A stretch of 53,414 bases of DNA. Source: Candidatus Faecicola pullistercoris (lineage in GTDB: Bacteria; Bacillota; Clostridia; Christensenellales; CAG-917). Under the pieces are notes generated by a model. That model had not been told where the DNA came from and did no database searches. It worked only from the letters and a program-made list of their open reading frames with translations. The stretch spans positions 1-53,414 of the forward strand of contig DVNW01000011.1 in the NCBI GenBank assembly GCA_018714105.1, given 5' to 3'. Within the stretch, counting starts at the first letter, position 1, and every line of letters begins with the position of its first letter. Positions 24,248 through 32,303 of the stretch are shown in pieces. A program made the translations under genes and the position numbers.

Positions 24248-25851
24248 AAATGTCGGAAATCAAAAGAAATCTTAAAAACGAAGTTTCAAAAATGATGCCT
24301 GTCGAACAGGCTCGAAAAACGGAGGTTTTTGTTATGAAAAAGAAAAACAACTCTTCATTCAGGAAGATAATTGCCGGTACTGTCGCCGCTTGTCTTGTAG
24401 TGGCAATCGTAATAGCGGCGGTAGTTATCATCAACAACAACAAAGGGCCCGAGGCTACGACCAGCTATGTATCCATAGACATCAACCCGTCGGTAGAACT
24501 CGTGCTCGACAAGGACAACAAAGTAGTATCCTACCGTGCGGCCAACGACGACGCTCAGGTGCTGTTCGTGGGAGCTGAAAAGGAAGGTAAGGCCATAGTG
24601 GGCGCCGACGTCAGCACGGCAACCCAGAACCTGGTAAGCATAGCAATAGAATGCGGATACCTTTCGGAAGAAAACAACGCCGTTAACGTAACCGCCACCA
24701 CAAGCGTGGACGCCAAGCTCGGTGAAATCGTGGAAAACGCCGTCAAGACGGCTGCCGGTACTTTGCAGGTAGCGGTAGGCGAAGGCGTTGACATCGTGCT
24801 CACTCACGAACTCGAAGTTTTAAAAGAGCAGAAGAAGGACAGCGACCTTTACGACAAGTATTATAAAGACCTGTCTCTCGGTAAATTCAAGCTCATGAAA
24901 TCGGCCAGGGCGGGCGACCGTTCCATCACCATGGACGAAGCCGTCAAAATGACCGAGGATCAGCTTATCGCGGTAGTTAAGGAAAGCCACGAATATTACA
25001 AGAACAAACTCAGCGCGGCTGCCGAACTCGCCGTACTCGCGGCAGAATACGCTTACGAAGGCGTGCTTGCCACCATCGACGACGGAGCTTATTATCTCAT
25101 CGCCGACAACAGAGCGGACGAAAGCCTTATAGGCGGAATATCCACGGGCGTGAAAGTAACCAAATATATACTTTACAGAAGCACTTACCGTACTTTGGAT
25201 TATGCCGGCAAACTGATATCCGCTTATAACGAGAACCCGCTGTTCACCGACGAGGATATCACCCGTCTGACGGGCGTAACGCAGGAAGAAATCGACGCCT
25301 TCAAGGCGGACATGGACGAGTATGAGGAGCTTACCCGCGACAACATTCAGAAATACATCAAGAAGCTGTCCGCAGAAGCTGCAAAACTTTCGGAAGAAAC
25401 GGCCGAATATGACGAAATTCAAATCAAAATCGACGTTGCTCTGCAGGTCAACGACGAGCTTAACAACAAGGCCGAATACGTAGGCAACGCAGACCTCAGC
25501 GTGGTAACCGGTTTATCCGGAGCTCTCGGCGAGATAAGCGAGTTCCTCAGCGGAGTAACCGTGCCCTCGTCGTCCGAACTTAAAGAAATGACTATTGCAA
25601 GCTACTACGACATACTCGAAAAGCTCGAAGCCAAATCCAATGAAATCATCGAGGATATGGACCTTACCGACGCCGAAAAACAGCTTGTAGCCGACGAACA
25701 GGCGAAGAACAGAGAAACCATAAACGAGGCCATGGCAACCATGAAAGCCGCCATCGAGGAAGCGGTAGCCGAAGCCAAAGCCGTATACGAAAAGGTTTAC
25801 AACACCAGGATTCAGATTAACGCCGACGTCAACGTATCGGCAGGCGCATAA
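24244..25851 (+). CDS. RsgI-like membrane anti-sigma factor
   Basis: 535 residues: a short cytoplasmic N-terminus (1-40) that would hold the sigma factor, one membrane helix (41-63), then an extracellular region. Just outside the membrane is YVSIDINPSVELVLDKDNKVVSY (75-98), the juxtamembrane RsgI-type domain. RsgI proteins of SigI systems self-cleave at an Asn-Pro bond here; the pair is N81-P82. The remaining 400 residues are charged, alanine-rich and probably helical or coiled-coil (380-530), with no sugar-binding module. Overlaps the ECF sigma gene by four bases. RsgI normally partners SigI, not an ECF factor, so this is an unusual pairing. Signal sensed is unknown. Confidence 0.82.
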   Translation: MKMSEIKRNLKNEVSKMMPVEQARKTEVFVMKKKNNSSFRKIIAGTVAACLVVAIVIAAVVIINNNKGPEATTSYVSIDINPSVELVLDKDNKVVSYRAANDDAQVLFVGAEKEGKAIVGADVSTATQNLVSIAIECGYLSEENNAVNVTATTSVDAKLGEIVENAVKTAAGTLQVAVGEGVDIVLTHELEVLKEQKKDSDLYDKYYKDLSLGKFKLMKSARAGDRSITMDEAVKMTEDQLIAVVKESHEYYKNKLSAAAELAVLAAEYAYEGVLATIDDGAYYLIADNRADESLIGGISTGVKVTKYILYRSTYRTLDYAGKLISAYNENPLFTDEDITRLTGVTQEEIDAFKADMDEYEELTRDNIQKYIKKLSAEAAKLSEETAEYDEIQIKIDVALQVNDELNNKAEYVGNADLSVVTGLSGALGEISEFLSGVTVPSSSELKEMTIASYYDILEKLEAKSNEIIEDMDLTDAEKQLVADEQAKNRETINEAMATMKAAIEEAVAEAKAVYEKVYNTRIQINADVNVSAGA

Positions 25852-25895
25852 AAAAGACTGTTTGCTTAAAGTCCATATAACATTATATTTATTCC

Positions 25896-25940
25896 GAGAA
25901 GCTCCCTGAAAAGGGAGCTTTCTCGTTAAAGAGATTTTTT
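25896..25940 (+). terminator. Terminator region after the RsgI-like gene
   Basis: Hairpin GAGAAGCTCCCT/AGGGAGCTTTCTC (25896-25924, one bulge) followed by a small TCTC/GAGA hairpin and TTTTTT. Confidence 0.7.
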
Positions 25941-25944
25941 AGGA

Positions 25945-25973
25945 TAATAAAAAAGCACCCTTTTCGGGTGCTT
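25945..25973 (-). terminator. Terminator of the SDR gene
   Basis: Minus-strand hairpin AAAGCACCC-GAAA-GGGTGCTTTTTTATT, 14 bases after the stop. Confidence 0.88.
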
Positions 25974-25986
25974 TCAGGTTATTCGT

Positions 25987-26877
25987 TTATTTGGATTTTT
26001 TAAGGGCTCTTCTCTGGGCCTTTCTCTTTGCGAGGATTTCCTTTTCGCCCGCGAAGATGCCTTTAAAGGTATTAAGGGGAACAATCCTCATCAGCTTGCC
26101 GCAGAAGCCTATGCCCGCGCCGGGAGTTATTGCGTGGAACCAACCCATAAGCCTTGCGATGCCGCCCACAATGATTCTGTGACGCTTATGACTGATGCGT
26201 CTTACGATAATCCTTGCCGCCGCTTCGGACGAAAGGCCTACGTTGGCGATAAGGTTGTCGGCGACTTTGGCTCTCTGATCGGCGCCGCCGTGCTCTTTGT
26301 TTCCGTAAATATCCGTTTTAACGGGGCCGGGAAGAACGTAACCTACGTACCAACCCTGACCTTGATATTCCTGCCTGATAACCTCGGACAGCGCGTAAGC
26401 GGCCGCTTTGGTAGAAGAATATATAGACTCGCCCGCAACGGGAAGCAGGGCGGAGGCCGAAGACACGTTCACGTAACCCGGAGTCGCGCTTTTCTGAAGA
26501 ACGGGAATCATGGTTCTTGCGGCGTGAACGAGGCTTATATAGTTGGTGTTGATAGTCTTTTCTACCTCGCTGTCGGTAAGAGCGCAGATGTTGGCGAACG
26601 GGTGAATCATGCCCGCGTTGTTAATCATTATATCGGGAGCGAAGTCGGCAGCCGCGGTGGAAGCGAATTCCTCCCAGTTTTCCTTTTTGCTGATATCCAT
26701 CGGATAAAACGAGAATTTGTCGCCAAGCTCCTGCTTCAAGGCTTCGAGCTTGCCTACGCTGCGCGCAACGCCAAGCACTCTGCACCCGTATTTGTTAACG
26801 AACAGTTTTGCCATATCCTTACCGATACCCGTGGAAACGCCGGTAATGATAACGTTTTTTCCAGAAATCCAGCTCAT
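25987..26877 (-). CDS. Short-chain dehydrogenase/reductase
   Basis: 296 residues, classical SDR: cofactor motif TGVSTGIG (13-20), NNAG, catalytic Ser in VNVSSASALLP and YSSTK. NAD(P)-dependent oxidoreductase of unknown substrate. The C-terminal 50 residues are hydrophobic and then strongly basic (GEKEILAKRKAQRRALKKSK), which suggests membrane-surface attachment, as in lipid- or ketone-reducing SDRs. AAGGAG site eight bases before the ATG. Monocistronic. Confidence 0.9.
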   Translation of the reverse strand: MSWISGKNVIITGVSTGIGKDMAKLFVNKYGCRVLGVARSVGKLEALKQELGDKFSFYPMDISKKENWEEFASTAAADFAPDIMINNAGMIHPFANICALTDSEVEKTINTNYISLVHAARTMIPVLQKSATPGYVNVSSASALLPVAGESIYSSTKAAAYALSEVIRQEYQGQGWYVGYVLPGPVKTDIYGNKEHGGADQRAKVADNLIANVGLSSEAAARIIVRRISHKRHRIIVGGIARLMGWFHAITPGAGIGFCGKLMRIVPLNTFKGIFAGEKEILAKRKAQRRALKKSK

Positions 26878-27030
26878 ACTGAAAACTCCTTGATATAGTA
26901 ATAATATTTAATACGCAGTTATTATAATCAAAAAAAATAAAAAAGTAAATCAAAAAAATAACAAATATGCAAAATTTTTAACAATTGCCGAAAAAGGCAT
27001 AAAAATATACAAAAAGCACAAAAAAAGTTT

Positions 27031-27059
27031 TTAATTATGCCAATTATAGTCATAATTAA
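27031..27059. repeat. Inverted repeat upstream of the zinc-ribbon gene, possible operator
   Basis: TTAATTATG (27031-27039) and CATAATTAA (27051-27059) are perfect nine-base inverted arms with an 11-base spacer, in an AT-rich intergenic region of 225 bases. No clear -35/-10 pair could be assigned around it. Confidence 0.4.
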
Positions 27060-27102
27060 AGCGGTATGATTAAACCGAAAAAGAAAAAAGGAGAGGCAAA
27101 AA

Positions 27103-27435
27103 ATGAAATTGTTTACTACCGAAAAATATCTTGACAAGTTTAATCGGACCGAAGCCTTTGCAAGAGAGAGGCAAGGCAGGACGTCTCCGACGGTGTGCCC
27201 GTGTTGCGGAGGAAGGGCGGTGGAAATACTGTTCGGCTTAAACGGCCTTGAACGGCCCGTCAGGGTATGTCTCGATTGCGGGCAGGAAATCAGGGACAGC
27301 TACGCATTTCTTAAAAACACCGACGAAAAATTCGTGCGTCACAGCGGATTGTACGTCAACCGCATATACCGTTTTTACGAAAGAAAAAAAGTCGGTCGGG
27401 AGGGTAAAAGGATTTTTGCCGTGCGGGCAAAATAA
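27103..27435 (+). CDS. Small zinc-ribbon protein of unknown function
   Basis: 110 residues, basic. Two CxxC pairs, C32-x-x-C35 (VCPCCGG) and C56-x-x-C59 (VCLDCGQE), 21 residues apart, would form a zinc ribbon, followed by a basic C-terminus (YERKKVGREGKRIFAVRAK). No known family recognised. AAGGAG site seven bases before the ATG. It has its own terminator and may be controlled by the inverted repeat upstream. Nucleic-acid binding is possible but unproven. Confidence 0.7.
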   Translation: MKLFTTEKYLDKFNRTEAFARERQGRTSPTVCPCCGGRAVEILFGLNGLERPVRVCLDCGQEIRDSYAFLKNTDEKFVRHSGLYVNRIYRFYERKKVGREGKRIFAVRAK

Positions 27436-27456
27436 CATATATCCTCACTTAAATAG

Positions 27457-27485
27457 ACATCCGCGTATTTGCGGATGTTTATTTT
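27457..27485 (+). terminator. Terminator of the zinc-ribbon gene
   Basis: ACATCCGC-GTATTT-GCGGATGT followed by TTATTTT. Confidence 0.82.
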
Positions 27486-27494
27486 AAAAAATCA

Positions 27495-27523
27495 TTGCAA
27501 TTTCGGCCGCGGTCGGGTATAAT
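27495..27523 (+). promoter_or_regulatory. Promoter of the rubrerythrin gene
   Basis: TTGCAA, 17-base spacer, TATAAT (27518-27523), about 20 bases before the ribosome binding site. Confidence 0.8.
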
Positions 27524-27551
27524 ATACAAAAACCCCCAAAGGAGAAGAATT

Positions 27552-28085
27552 ATGGATTTTAAAGGCAGCAAAACCGAAGCAAATCTGATGGCCGCGTTTG
27601 CAGGCGAAAGCCAGGCCAGAAACAAATACACATTTTACGCAAGCAAAGCAAAAAAGGAAGGGTACGAACAGATAGCCGCCCTGTTCCAGGATACGGCCGA
27701 CAACGAGAAAGAGCATGCCAAACTGTGGTTTAAAGAGTTTCACGGCATAGGCACCACGCTCGAAAACCTTCTCGACGCCGCTGCGGGCGAAGCTTACGAG
27801 TGGACCGAGATGTACGCTCAGATGGCAAAAGAAGCCGAAGAAGAAGGCTTTACCGATATAGCGCGCAGGATGAGGCTTGTTGCCACGGTAGAGAAAGCCC
27901 ACGAGGAAAGATACCGTGCTCTTGCCGAAAACGTCAAGGCGGGCAAGGTATTCAAAAAGGATGCCAAGGTGGTATGGGAATGCCGCAACTGCGGTTACCG
28001 CGTAGAAGGCGTTGCGGCGCCCGACAAGTGCCCCGCGTGCGACCATCCTCAGGCGTTTTTCATGGTAGAACCTAAAAATTATTAA
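27552..28085 (+). CDS. rbr: Rubrerythrin
   Basis: Peroxide-scavenging di-iron protein of strict anaerobes, 177 residues. N-terminal ferritin-like domain holds the iron ligands in [29 protein letters not shown] and KAHEERY; the C-terminal rubredoxin domain has CRNCGYR and CPACDHPQ (CxxC pairs). AAGGAG site before the ATG. Monocistronic, with a strong promoter and a terminator. Uses NAD(P)H-derived electrons via rubredoxin-type partners. Confidence 0.96.
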   Translation: MDFKGSKTEANLMAAFAGESQARNKYTFYASKAKKEGYEQIAALFQDTADNEKEHAKLWFKEFHGIGTTLENLLDAAAGEAYEWTEMYAQMAKEAEEEGFTDIARRMRLVATVEKAHEERYRALAENVKAGKVFKKDAKVVWECRNCGYRVEGVAAPDKCPACDHPQAFFMVEPKNY

Positions 28086-28097
28086 CCGACAGAGGAT

Positions 28098-28126
28098 AAA
28101 AACGGCAGTAGCCCTGCCGTTTTTGT
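28098..28126 (+). terminator. Terminator of the rubrerythrin gene
   Basis: AAAACGGCAG-TAGCC-CTGCCGTTTT followed by TGTT; it ends eight bases before the GH16 start. Confidence 0.85.
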
Positions 28127-28134
28127 TAAGAAAA

Positions 28135-29055
28135 ATGAAAAAAACCGCAGTAATTTTAACGCTTGCAGCCCTTATTTTCGGGTGTCTTTCCTTTACGGGT
28201 TGCGGAAAGGCGGACACGGGCGAATACGAGGAAATGCTTAAAGGAATGGAGCTTGTTTGGTACGACGAGTTCGAAGGCGCGGATTTCGACCGCTCGAAAT
28301 GGGATTACGGATACATACCGGAAGAGGGATACACGGGAGTGCCCCGCAAAGGAGGCTTCTGGATAAACGACGCCGTAAGGGTAGAGGGCGGCAACATGAT
28401 AATCACCACGGATTACCGCAAGGACGGCGAACTGGGCGAAGGTTGGTACTCGGGCGCGGTCGAAACAGTTTCAAAAAGCGATTCCGGAGTGTTGTTTTCC
28501 GCCACGTACGGCTATTTCGAAGTGCGCTGTAAAGTACCGCGTACTTACGGAGCCTGGTCGGCTTTCTGGATGATGCCCGTCGGCAATTTCAGAGACGACG
28601 TACCCGGTACGGGCACGGACGGCGCCGAAATCGACGTATTCGAGTCCCCGTTTTATTACGATCTGTTTCAACGTAACACCGTAAATCACGCGGTGCATTA
28701 CGACGGCTACGGCGAAAATCTCAAATCCGCGGGCAAAACCGGTATAAAGGTAAGAAATCTTTACGACGAATTCCACACCTACGGAGTCGAGTGGACGGAA
28801 AGCTATTACAAGTTTTACGTCGACGGCGTGCTGACCTGGACGGTTTCGGACAAAGAGTACGAAAACAAAAAGGGCGAAACGGTAAAAGAGAATTGTATAT
28901 CCCAAGCAGCGGAGTATCTTATACTTTCCAACGAGGTAGTGCAGCCCGACGTCGAGGGAGAAACCGCGGGCTGGTGCGGAGATCCCATGAAAAACGATTT
29001 AAACAAAAAGTACGAATTCGTAATAGATTACGTCAGGGTATACGCGCAAAAATAA
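28135..29055 (+). CDS. GH16-family glycoside hydrolase lipoprotein
   Basis: 306 residues. Signal peptide with lipobox FTGC, then a single GH16 jelly roll beginning LVWYDEFEG, with active-site motif E165-I-D167-V-F-E170 and the usual WSAFWMMP and HTYGVEWT segments. Expected to cut beta-1,3/1,4-glucans or related polysaccharides at the cell surface. The ATG at 28135 starts a normal signal peptide but has no good ribosome binding site and lies right after a terminator, so its promoter is unclear; low or read-through expression is possible. Confidence 0.93.
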   Translation: MKKTAVILTLAALIFGCLSFTGCGKADTGEYEEMLKGMELVWYDEFEGADFDRSKWDYGYIPEEGYTGVPRKGGFWINDAVRVEGGNMIITTDYRKDGELGEGWYSGAVETVSKSDSGVLFSATYGYFEVRCKVPRTYGAWSAFWMMPVGNFRDDVPGTGTDGAEIDVFESPFYYDLFQRNTVNHAVHYDGYGENLKSAGKTGIKVRNLYDEFHTYGVEWTESYYKFYVDGVLTWTVSDKEYENKKGETVKENCISQAAEYLILSNEVVQPDVEGETAGWCGDPMKNDLNKKYEFVIDYVRVYAQK

Positions 29056-29075
29056 TTAAAAATCGATTATACAAA

Positions 29076-29111
29076 ATAAGCGGCGACAAATTGCAATCTG
29101 TCGCCGCTTAT
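29076..29111. repeat. Near-perfect 36-bp palindrome over the -35 of the YfcC-rocD promoter
   Basis: Arms ATAAGCGGCGACA (29076-29088) and TGTCGCCGCTTAT (29099-29111) are exact inverted copies, and the centre ATTGCAAT is itself a palindrome; only one pair out of 18 fails to match. The -35 TTGCAA lies at the centre. It may be an operator, the GH16 terminator (though the following T-run is weak), or both. Confidence 0.6.
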
Positions 29112-29119
29112 GCTATAAT
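29091..29119 (+). promoter_or_regulatory. Promoter of the YfcC-rocD operon
   Basis: TTGCAA, 17-base spacer, extended -10 TGCTATAAT (29114-29119). Its -35 sits in the middle of the 36-bp palindrome. Confidence 0.75.
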
Positions 29120-29144
29120 TTTTAAAAACGCGCAGGAGAAAAAA

Positions 29145-30632
29145 ATGAGCACACAGGCAGATTGCACGGCCGAAAGCCCGAATACGGCCCATTCCATTCA
29201 AATCAGCAAAAAGGCGGTAATAGTAGGTGCCGCCGTTGTTTTTTTACTGTATCTGATAGCGTGTATTCTAACCCTGGTACTTGAAAAAGGCAGTTATTTA
29301 AGGGACGAGACAGGGGCGATAATAAGCGGAACGTACGTAGAGGACGCTTCGCTCGAAGGCCTGAAATGGTGGCAGTATTTTGCGGCTCCCGTAATGATAT
29401 TAAACCCTGCCGCCGATGGCTCGGGTACGGTATGGGCCATACTTTTTCTGCTTATCATAATCGGCGCGATATTTACGGCTCTTGACGAAAGCGGCATTTT
29501 AGTATATATGGTACAATGGTTAAACCACCGTTTCGGCGCAAAAAAACACATTTTGCTTTTTGTTCTGCCATTTACTTTCATGTTTCTCGGCTCCACGGCA
29601 GGTATGTTTGAGGAGCTTATTCCGCTTGTGCCCGTCGTGGTAATGCTGTGTTACGCCCTCGGTTGGGATTCGCTTACAGGCCTTGCCATAACCGTCCTCG
29701 CGTCGTGTTTCGGGTTTACCGCGGGCGTCGTAAATCCTTTTACGGTAGGAGTTGCGCAGACGCTGGGCGGCTTACAGATGTACTCGGGCATAGGGCTCAG
29801 GATACTCGTATTCGTAATCGCATACGCCGTTCTTATGGGCTTTTTGTATCCCTACGTCAGAAAAATTCAGAAGCAGCCTCAAAAATCGCCCGTATACGCG
29901 CAGGATCTCGAGCGCAAAGCTCAGATGGGCGTGATTATGAACGACTTTACCCCCGACGCGAAAAAGGGCAAGGCTCTTGTCTGGTTCGGGTGCTGGATGC
30001 TGGGCGTGGTTATATTTGCCCTGCTTGCCATCATTATAAACCGTTTCGTATACGAGGGCTTTGCCGATTACATCATGTACGTGACGCTTGTCATATACGT
30101 TGCCGCGGGCATAGGCGCATGCCTTATCTGCGGTCTCAGGGGCAAAACTCTTTTAAAACAGCTCGGTAAAGGCACGCTCACCCTTCTTCCGGCCGTGGCC
30201 ATGATTCTTATCGCGGGCGGGATAAGATACATAATAGAGGAAGGGGACATTATGGATACCATTCTGTATCACGCCGTAAACGCGCTGGGAGGTGCGTCGC
30301 CTTTCGGAGGCACGCTGATAATATACGGGATTATATTCGTGTTCGAAATGTTCATACCGTCGGGGTCGGCCAAGGCTTTTCTGCTGATGCCCATGATATA
30401 CGATATGATGGACCTTATGCTCATCGACAGGCAGGTAGCCGTACTGGCTTTTACCTTTGCCGACGGCTTTGCCAACGTGCTTCTGCCCACAAACGCAGGG
30501 CTTCTGCTCATACTCGGAATGACTGCCGTCGACTACGGAAAGTGGTTTAAATGGAGCATAAAAATACAGGGAACTCTTCTCGCAATAACAATAGGAATAC
30601 TCGCGCTGGCGCAATTCGCGGTATACGCATAG
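29145..30632 (+). CDS. YfcC-family (C4-dicarboxylate anaerobic carrier-like) transporter
   Basis: 495 residues with about 12 hydrophobic segments. Family features: WQYFAAPVMILNPAADG near the start, the duplicated re-entrant loops GSTAGMFEELIPLVPV and MFIPSGSAKAFLLMP, and FADGFANVLLPTNAGLL. Members of this superfamily include arginine/ornithine antiporters. The next gene, nine bases away, is ornithine aminotransferase, so a basic amino acid such as ornithine or arginine is a plausible substrate (inference from context). AGGAG site before the ATG at 29145. Confidence 0.88.
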   Translation: MSTQADCTAESPNTAHSIQISKKAVIVGAAVVFLLYLIACILTLVLEKGSYLRDETGAIISGTYVEDASLEGLKWWQYFAAPVMILNPAADGSGTVWAILFLLIIIGAIFTALDESGILVYMVQWLNHRFGAKKHILLFVLPFTFMFLGSTAGMFEELIPLVPVVVMLCYALGWDSLTGLAITVLASCFGFTAGVVNPFTVGVAQTLGGLQMYSGIGLRILVFVIAYAVLMGFLYPYVRKIQKQPQKSPVYAQDLERKAQMGVIMNDFTPDAKKGKALVWFGCWMLGVVIFALLAIIINRFVYEGFADYIMYVTLVIYVAAGIGACLICGLRGKTLLKQLGKGTLTLLPAVAMILIAGGIRYIIEEGDIMDTILYHAVNALGGASPFGGTLIIYGIIFVFEMFIPSGSAKAFLLMPMIYDMMDLMLIDRQVAVLAFTFADGFANVLLPTNAGLLLILGMTAVDYGKWFKWSIKIQGTLLAITIGILALAQFAVYA

Positions 30633-30640
30633 GAGAAAAA

Positions 30641-31831
30641 ATGAACAGCAAGGAAATAATAGCCAAAACTCAAAAGTACGGCGCAAATAATTACGCACCC
30701 AAAGAAGTCGTCATAATTAAAGGCGAAGGAGCCGTGGTATACGATCCGGAAGGCAGAAGATATTACGATATGCTCAGCGCGTATTCCGCGCTCAATTTCG
30801 GGCACTGTCATCCCGAAATAGCGGCGGCTGCCGAGGCGCAGCTGAAAAAGGTAACCCTTACGTCAAGGGCCTTTCACAACGAGCTGCTTTGCGAATTTTA
30901 CGAAAGGCTGTCCCGTCTTACCGGCAAAGAAAAGATACTTCCCATGAATACGGGTGCAGAGGCCGTTGAAACCGCGCTCAAAACGGCTCGCAGATGGGGG
31001 GCGTTCAAAAAGGGAATACCTGACGGAAAGCAGGAAATTATAGTTGCGGGCAACAATTTCCACGGCCGAACCATAACCGTTATATCCGCCAGTACGGATC
31101 CTGTGGCCCGAAAAGGCTTCGGACCGTTCACTCCGGGGCTCAAAGTAATCGAATACGGAAAGGCCGCCGCTCTCGAAGAGGCCATAACGGAAAATACCGT
31201 CGCTTTTCTGGTAGAACCCATACAGGGCGAGGCGGGAATAATCGTACCGCCCGAGGGCTATTTGACTAAGGTACGCGAAATATGCACGCGGCACAACGTG
31301 CTAATGATGGCAGACGAGGTCCAGACGGGATTTGCCCGTACGGGAAAAATGTTCGCATGCGACCACGAAGGAGTAGTCCCCGACGTATACGTCCTCGGCA
31401 AAGCTCTGGGAGGCGGCATAATGCCCGTATCGGCCATAGCCGCCGACAGCGATATTATGGACGTTTTCGAACCGGGCTCTCACGGGTCCACCTTCGGGGG
31501 AAATCCCCTTGCCGCCGCCGTTTCCGTAAAAGCCATGGAAATTCTCGAACGCGACGACTATCCGCGCCTTGCCCGCGAAAAAGGCGAATACTTTATGCGC
31601 GGTCTCAAAAAAATCCGTTGTAAAGACATTGTGGACATCAGAGGAAAAGGGCTTCTGGTAGGCGTTGAATTTTCGCAAAACGCCGAAAAATACGTCAAAA
31701 AACTTATCGGCGGCGGAGTGCTTGCCAAGGAAACGCACGAAAAAACCGTGCGGTTTGCGCCGCCGCTGATAATAACCTACAAGCAGCTTGACGAGGCTTT
31801 AAATATCATATCAGAGGCTTTATCCGATTAA
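30641..31831 (+). CDS. rocD: Ornithine aminotransferase
   Basis: PLP enzyme (class III aminotransferase) converting ornithine and 2-oxoglutarate to glutamate semialdehyde and glutamate. 396 residues, typical for RocD (about 400). Opening KYGANNYAPKEVVIIKGEGA, then NTGAEAVETALKTARRW, GNNFHGRT, the PLP-contacting DEVQTGFARTGK and catalytic K254 in LGKALGGG are characteristic of ornithine rather than acetylornithine enzymes. AGGAG before the ATG. Co-transcribed with the YfcC-type transporter. Confidence 0.93.
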   Translation: MNSKEIIAKTQKYGANNYAPKEVVIIKGEGAVVYDPEGRRYYDMLSAYSALNFGHCHPEIAAAAEAQLKKVTLTSRAFHNELLCEFYERLSRLTGKEKILPMNTGAEAVETALKTARRWGAFKKGIPDGKQEIIVAGNNFHGRTITVISASTDPVARKGFGPFTPGLKVIEYGKAAALEEAITENTVAFLVEPIQGEAGIIVPPEGYLTKVREICTRHNVLMMADEVQTGFARTGKMFACDHEGVVPDVYVLGKALGGGIMPVSAIAADSDIMDVFEPGSHGSTFGGNPLAAAVSVKAMEILERDDYPRLAREKGEYFMRGLKKIRCKDIVDIRGKGLLVGVEFSQNAEKYVKKLIGGGVLAKETHEKTVRFAPPLIITYKQLDEALNIISEALSD

Positions 31832-31950
31832 AAAGCACAGTAAAAAATGTTTTTTGTTAAAAGTTTTGTTTATTAAAAACGTTTTGAGCCGGACGGAAAG
31901 AGCTTTTTAAAAAGCAAACAAAAAAATAAGCGTACTTTTCGCCAAAAGAT

Positions 31951-31979
31951 TTGACAAACGTAAATAATTAAACTATAAT
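31951..31979 (+). promoter_or_regulatory. Consensus promoter of tRNA-Arg
   Basis: Perfect TTGACA, 17-base spacer, TATAAT, about 15 bases before the tRNA. Confidence 0.92.
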
Positions 31980-31994
31980 TACTATGCTAAAAAT

Positions 31995-32071
31995 GTACCA
32001 TTAGCCCAGCTGGATAGAGCGTCTGGCTACGGACCAGAAGGCCGGGGGTTCGAATCCCTCATGGTACGCCA
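31995..32071 (+). tRNA. tRNA-Arg (ACG)
   Basis: GTACCATTAGCCCAGCTGG start, anticodon loop CTACGGA (anticodon ACG, read as ICG after deamination), T-arm GGTTCGAATCC, 3' end ATGGTACG plus encoded CCA. Single-gene transcript with its own promoter and terminator. Confidence 0.95.
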
Positions 32072-32072
32072 G

Positions 32073-32107
32073 CAAAGCCGCGAATTATATCGCGGCTTTG
32101 TTTTTAT
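32073..32107 (+). terminator. Terminator of tRNA-Arg
   Basis: CAAAGCCGCG-AATTATAT-CGCGGCTTTG followed by TTTTTATT, starting two bases after the CCA. Confidence 0.92.
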
Positions 32108-32260
32108 TATGAAGGGCTACTCCCCCGAGGCTGACGCTATTAAGCAGCTGCTGATAATCGCTACTTAGTCGCAAAGCCTATTGCTTAAAATTTTACGGTT
32201 AAAGTGCACGGCGATTATCAAAAGATCATAAACCATATTTGCCGAGGCGGTAATACAGTA
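32108..32260. other. Non-coding stretch beside tRNA-Arg
   Basis: A 19-codon frame from ATG 32109 to TAG shows no ribosome binding site and no recognisable protein. No direct repeat of the tRNA 3' end was seen, so there is no sign of an integration site. I see nothing further. Confidence 0.4.
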
Positions 32261-32290
32261 ATAAAAAGCCCTCTTTCAAAGAGGGCTTTT
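32261..32290 (-). terminator. Terminator of the zinc-ribbon membrane protein gene
   Basis: AAAAGCCCTCTTTGAAAGAGGGCTTTTTATT on the minus strand, 14 bases after the stop; the stem also has T-runs on the plus side. Confidence 0.85.
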
Positions 32291-32303
32291 AAGTTTTATA
32301 AGG

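Noticed and set aside
28791..29144. In-frame extension of the YfcC-type gene into GH16
   Set aside because: The ATG at 29145 has its own AGGAG and promoter; the extension overlaps the GH16 coding region, a palindrome and the promoter.
32109..32168. A 19-codon frame after tRNA-Arg that might be a relic of a mobile element
   Set aside because: No ribosome binding site, no recognisable protein, and no repeat of the tRNA end.
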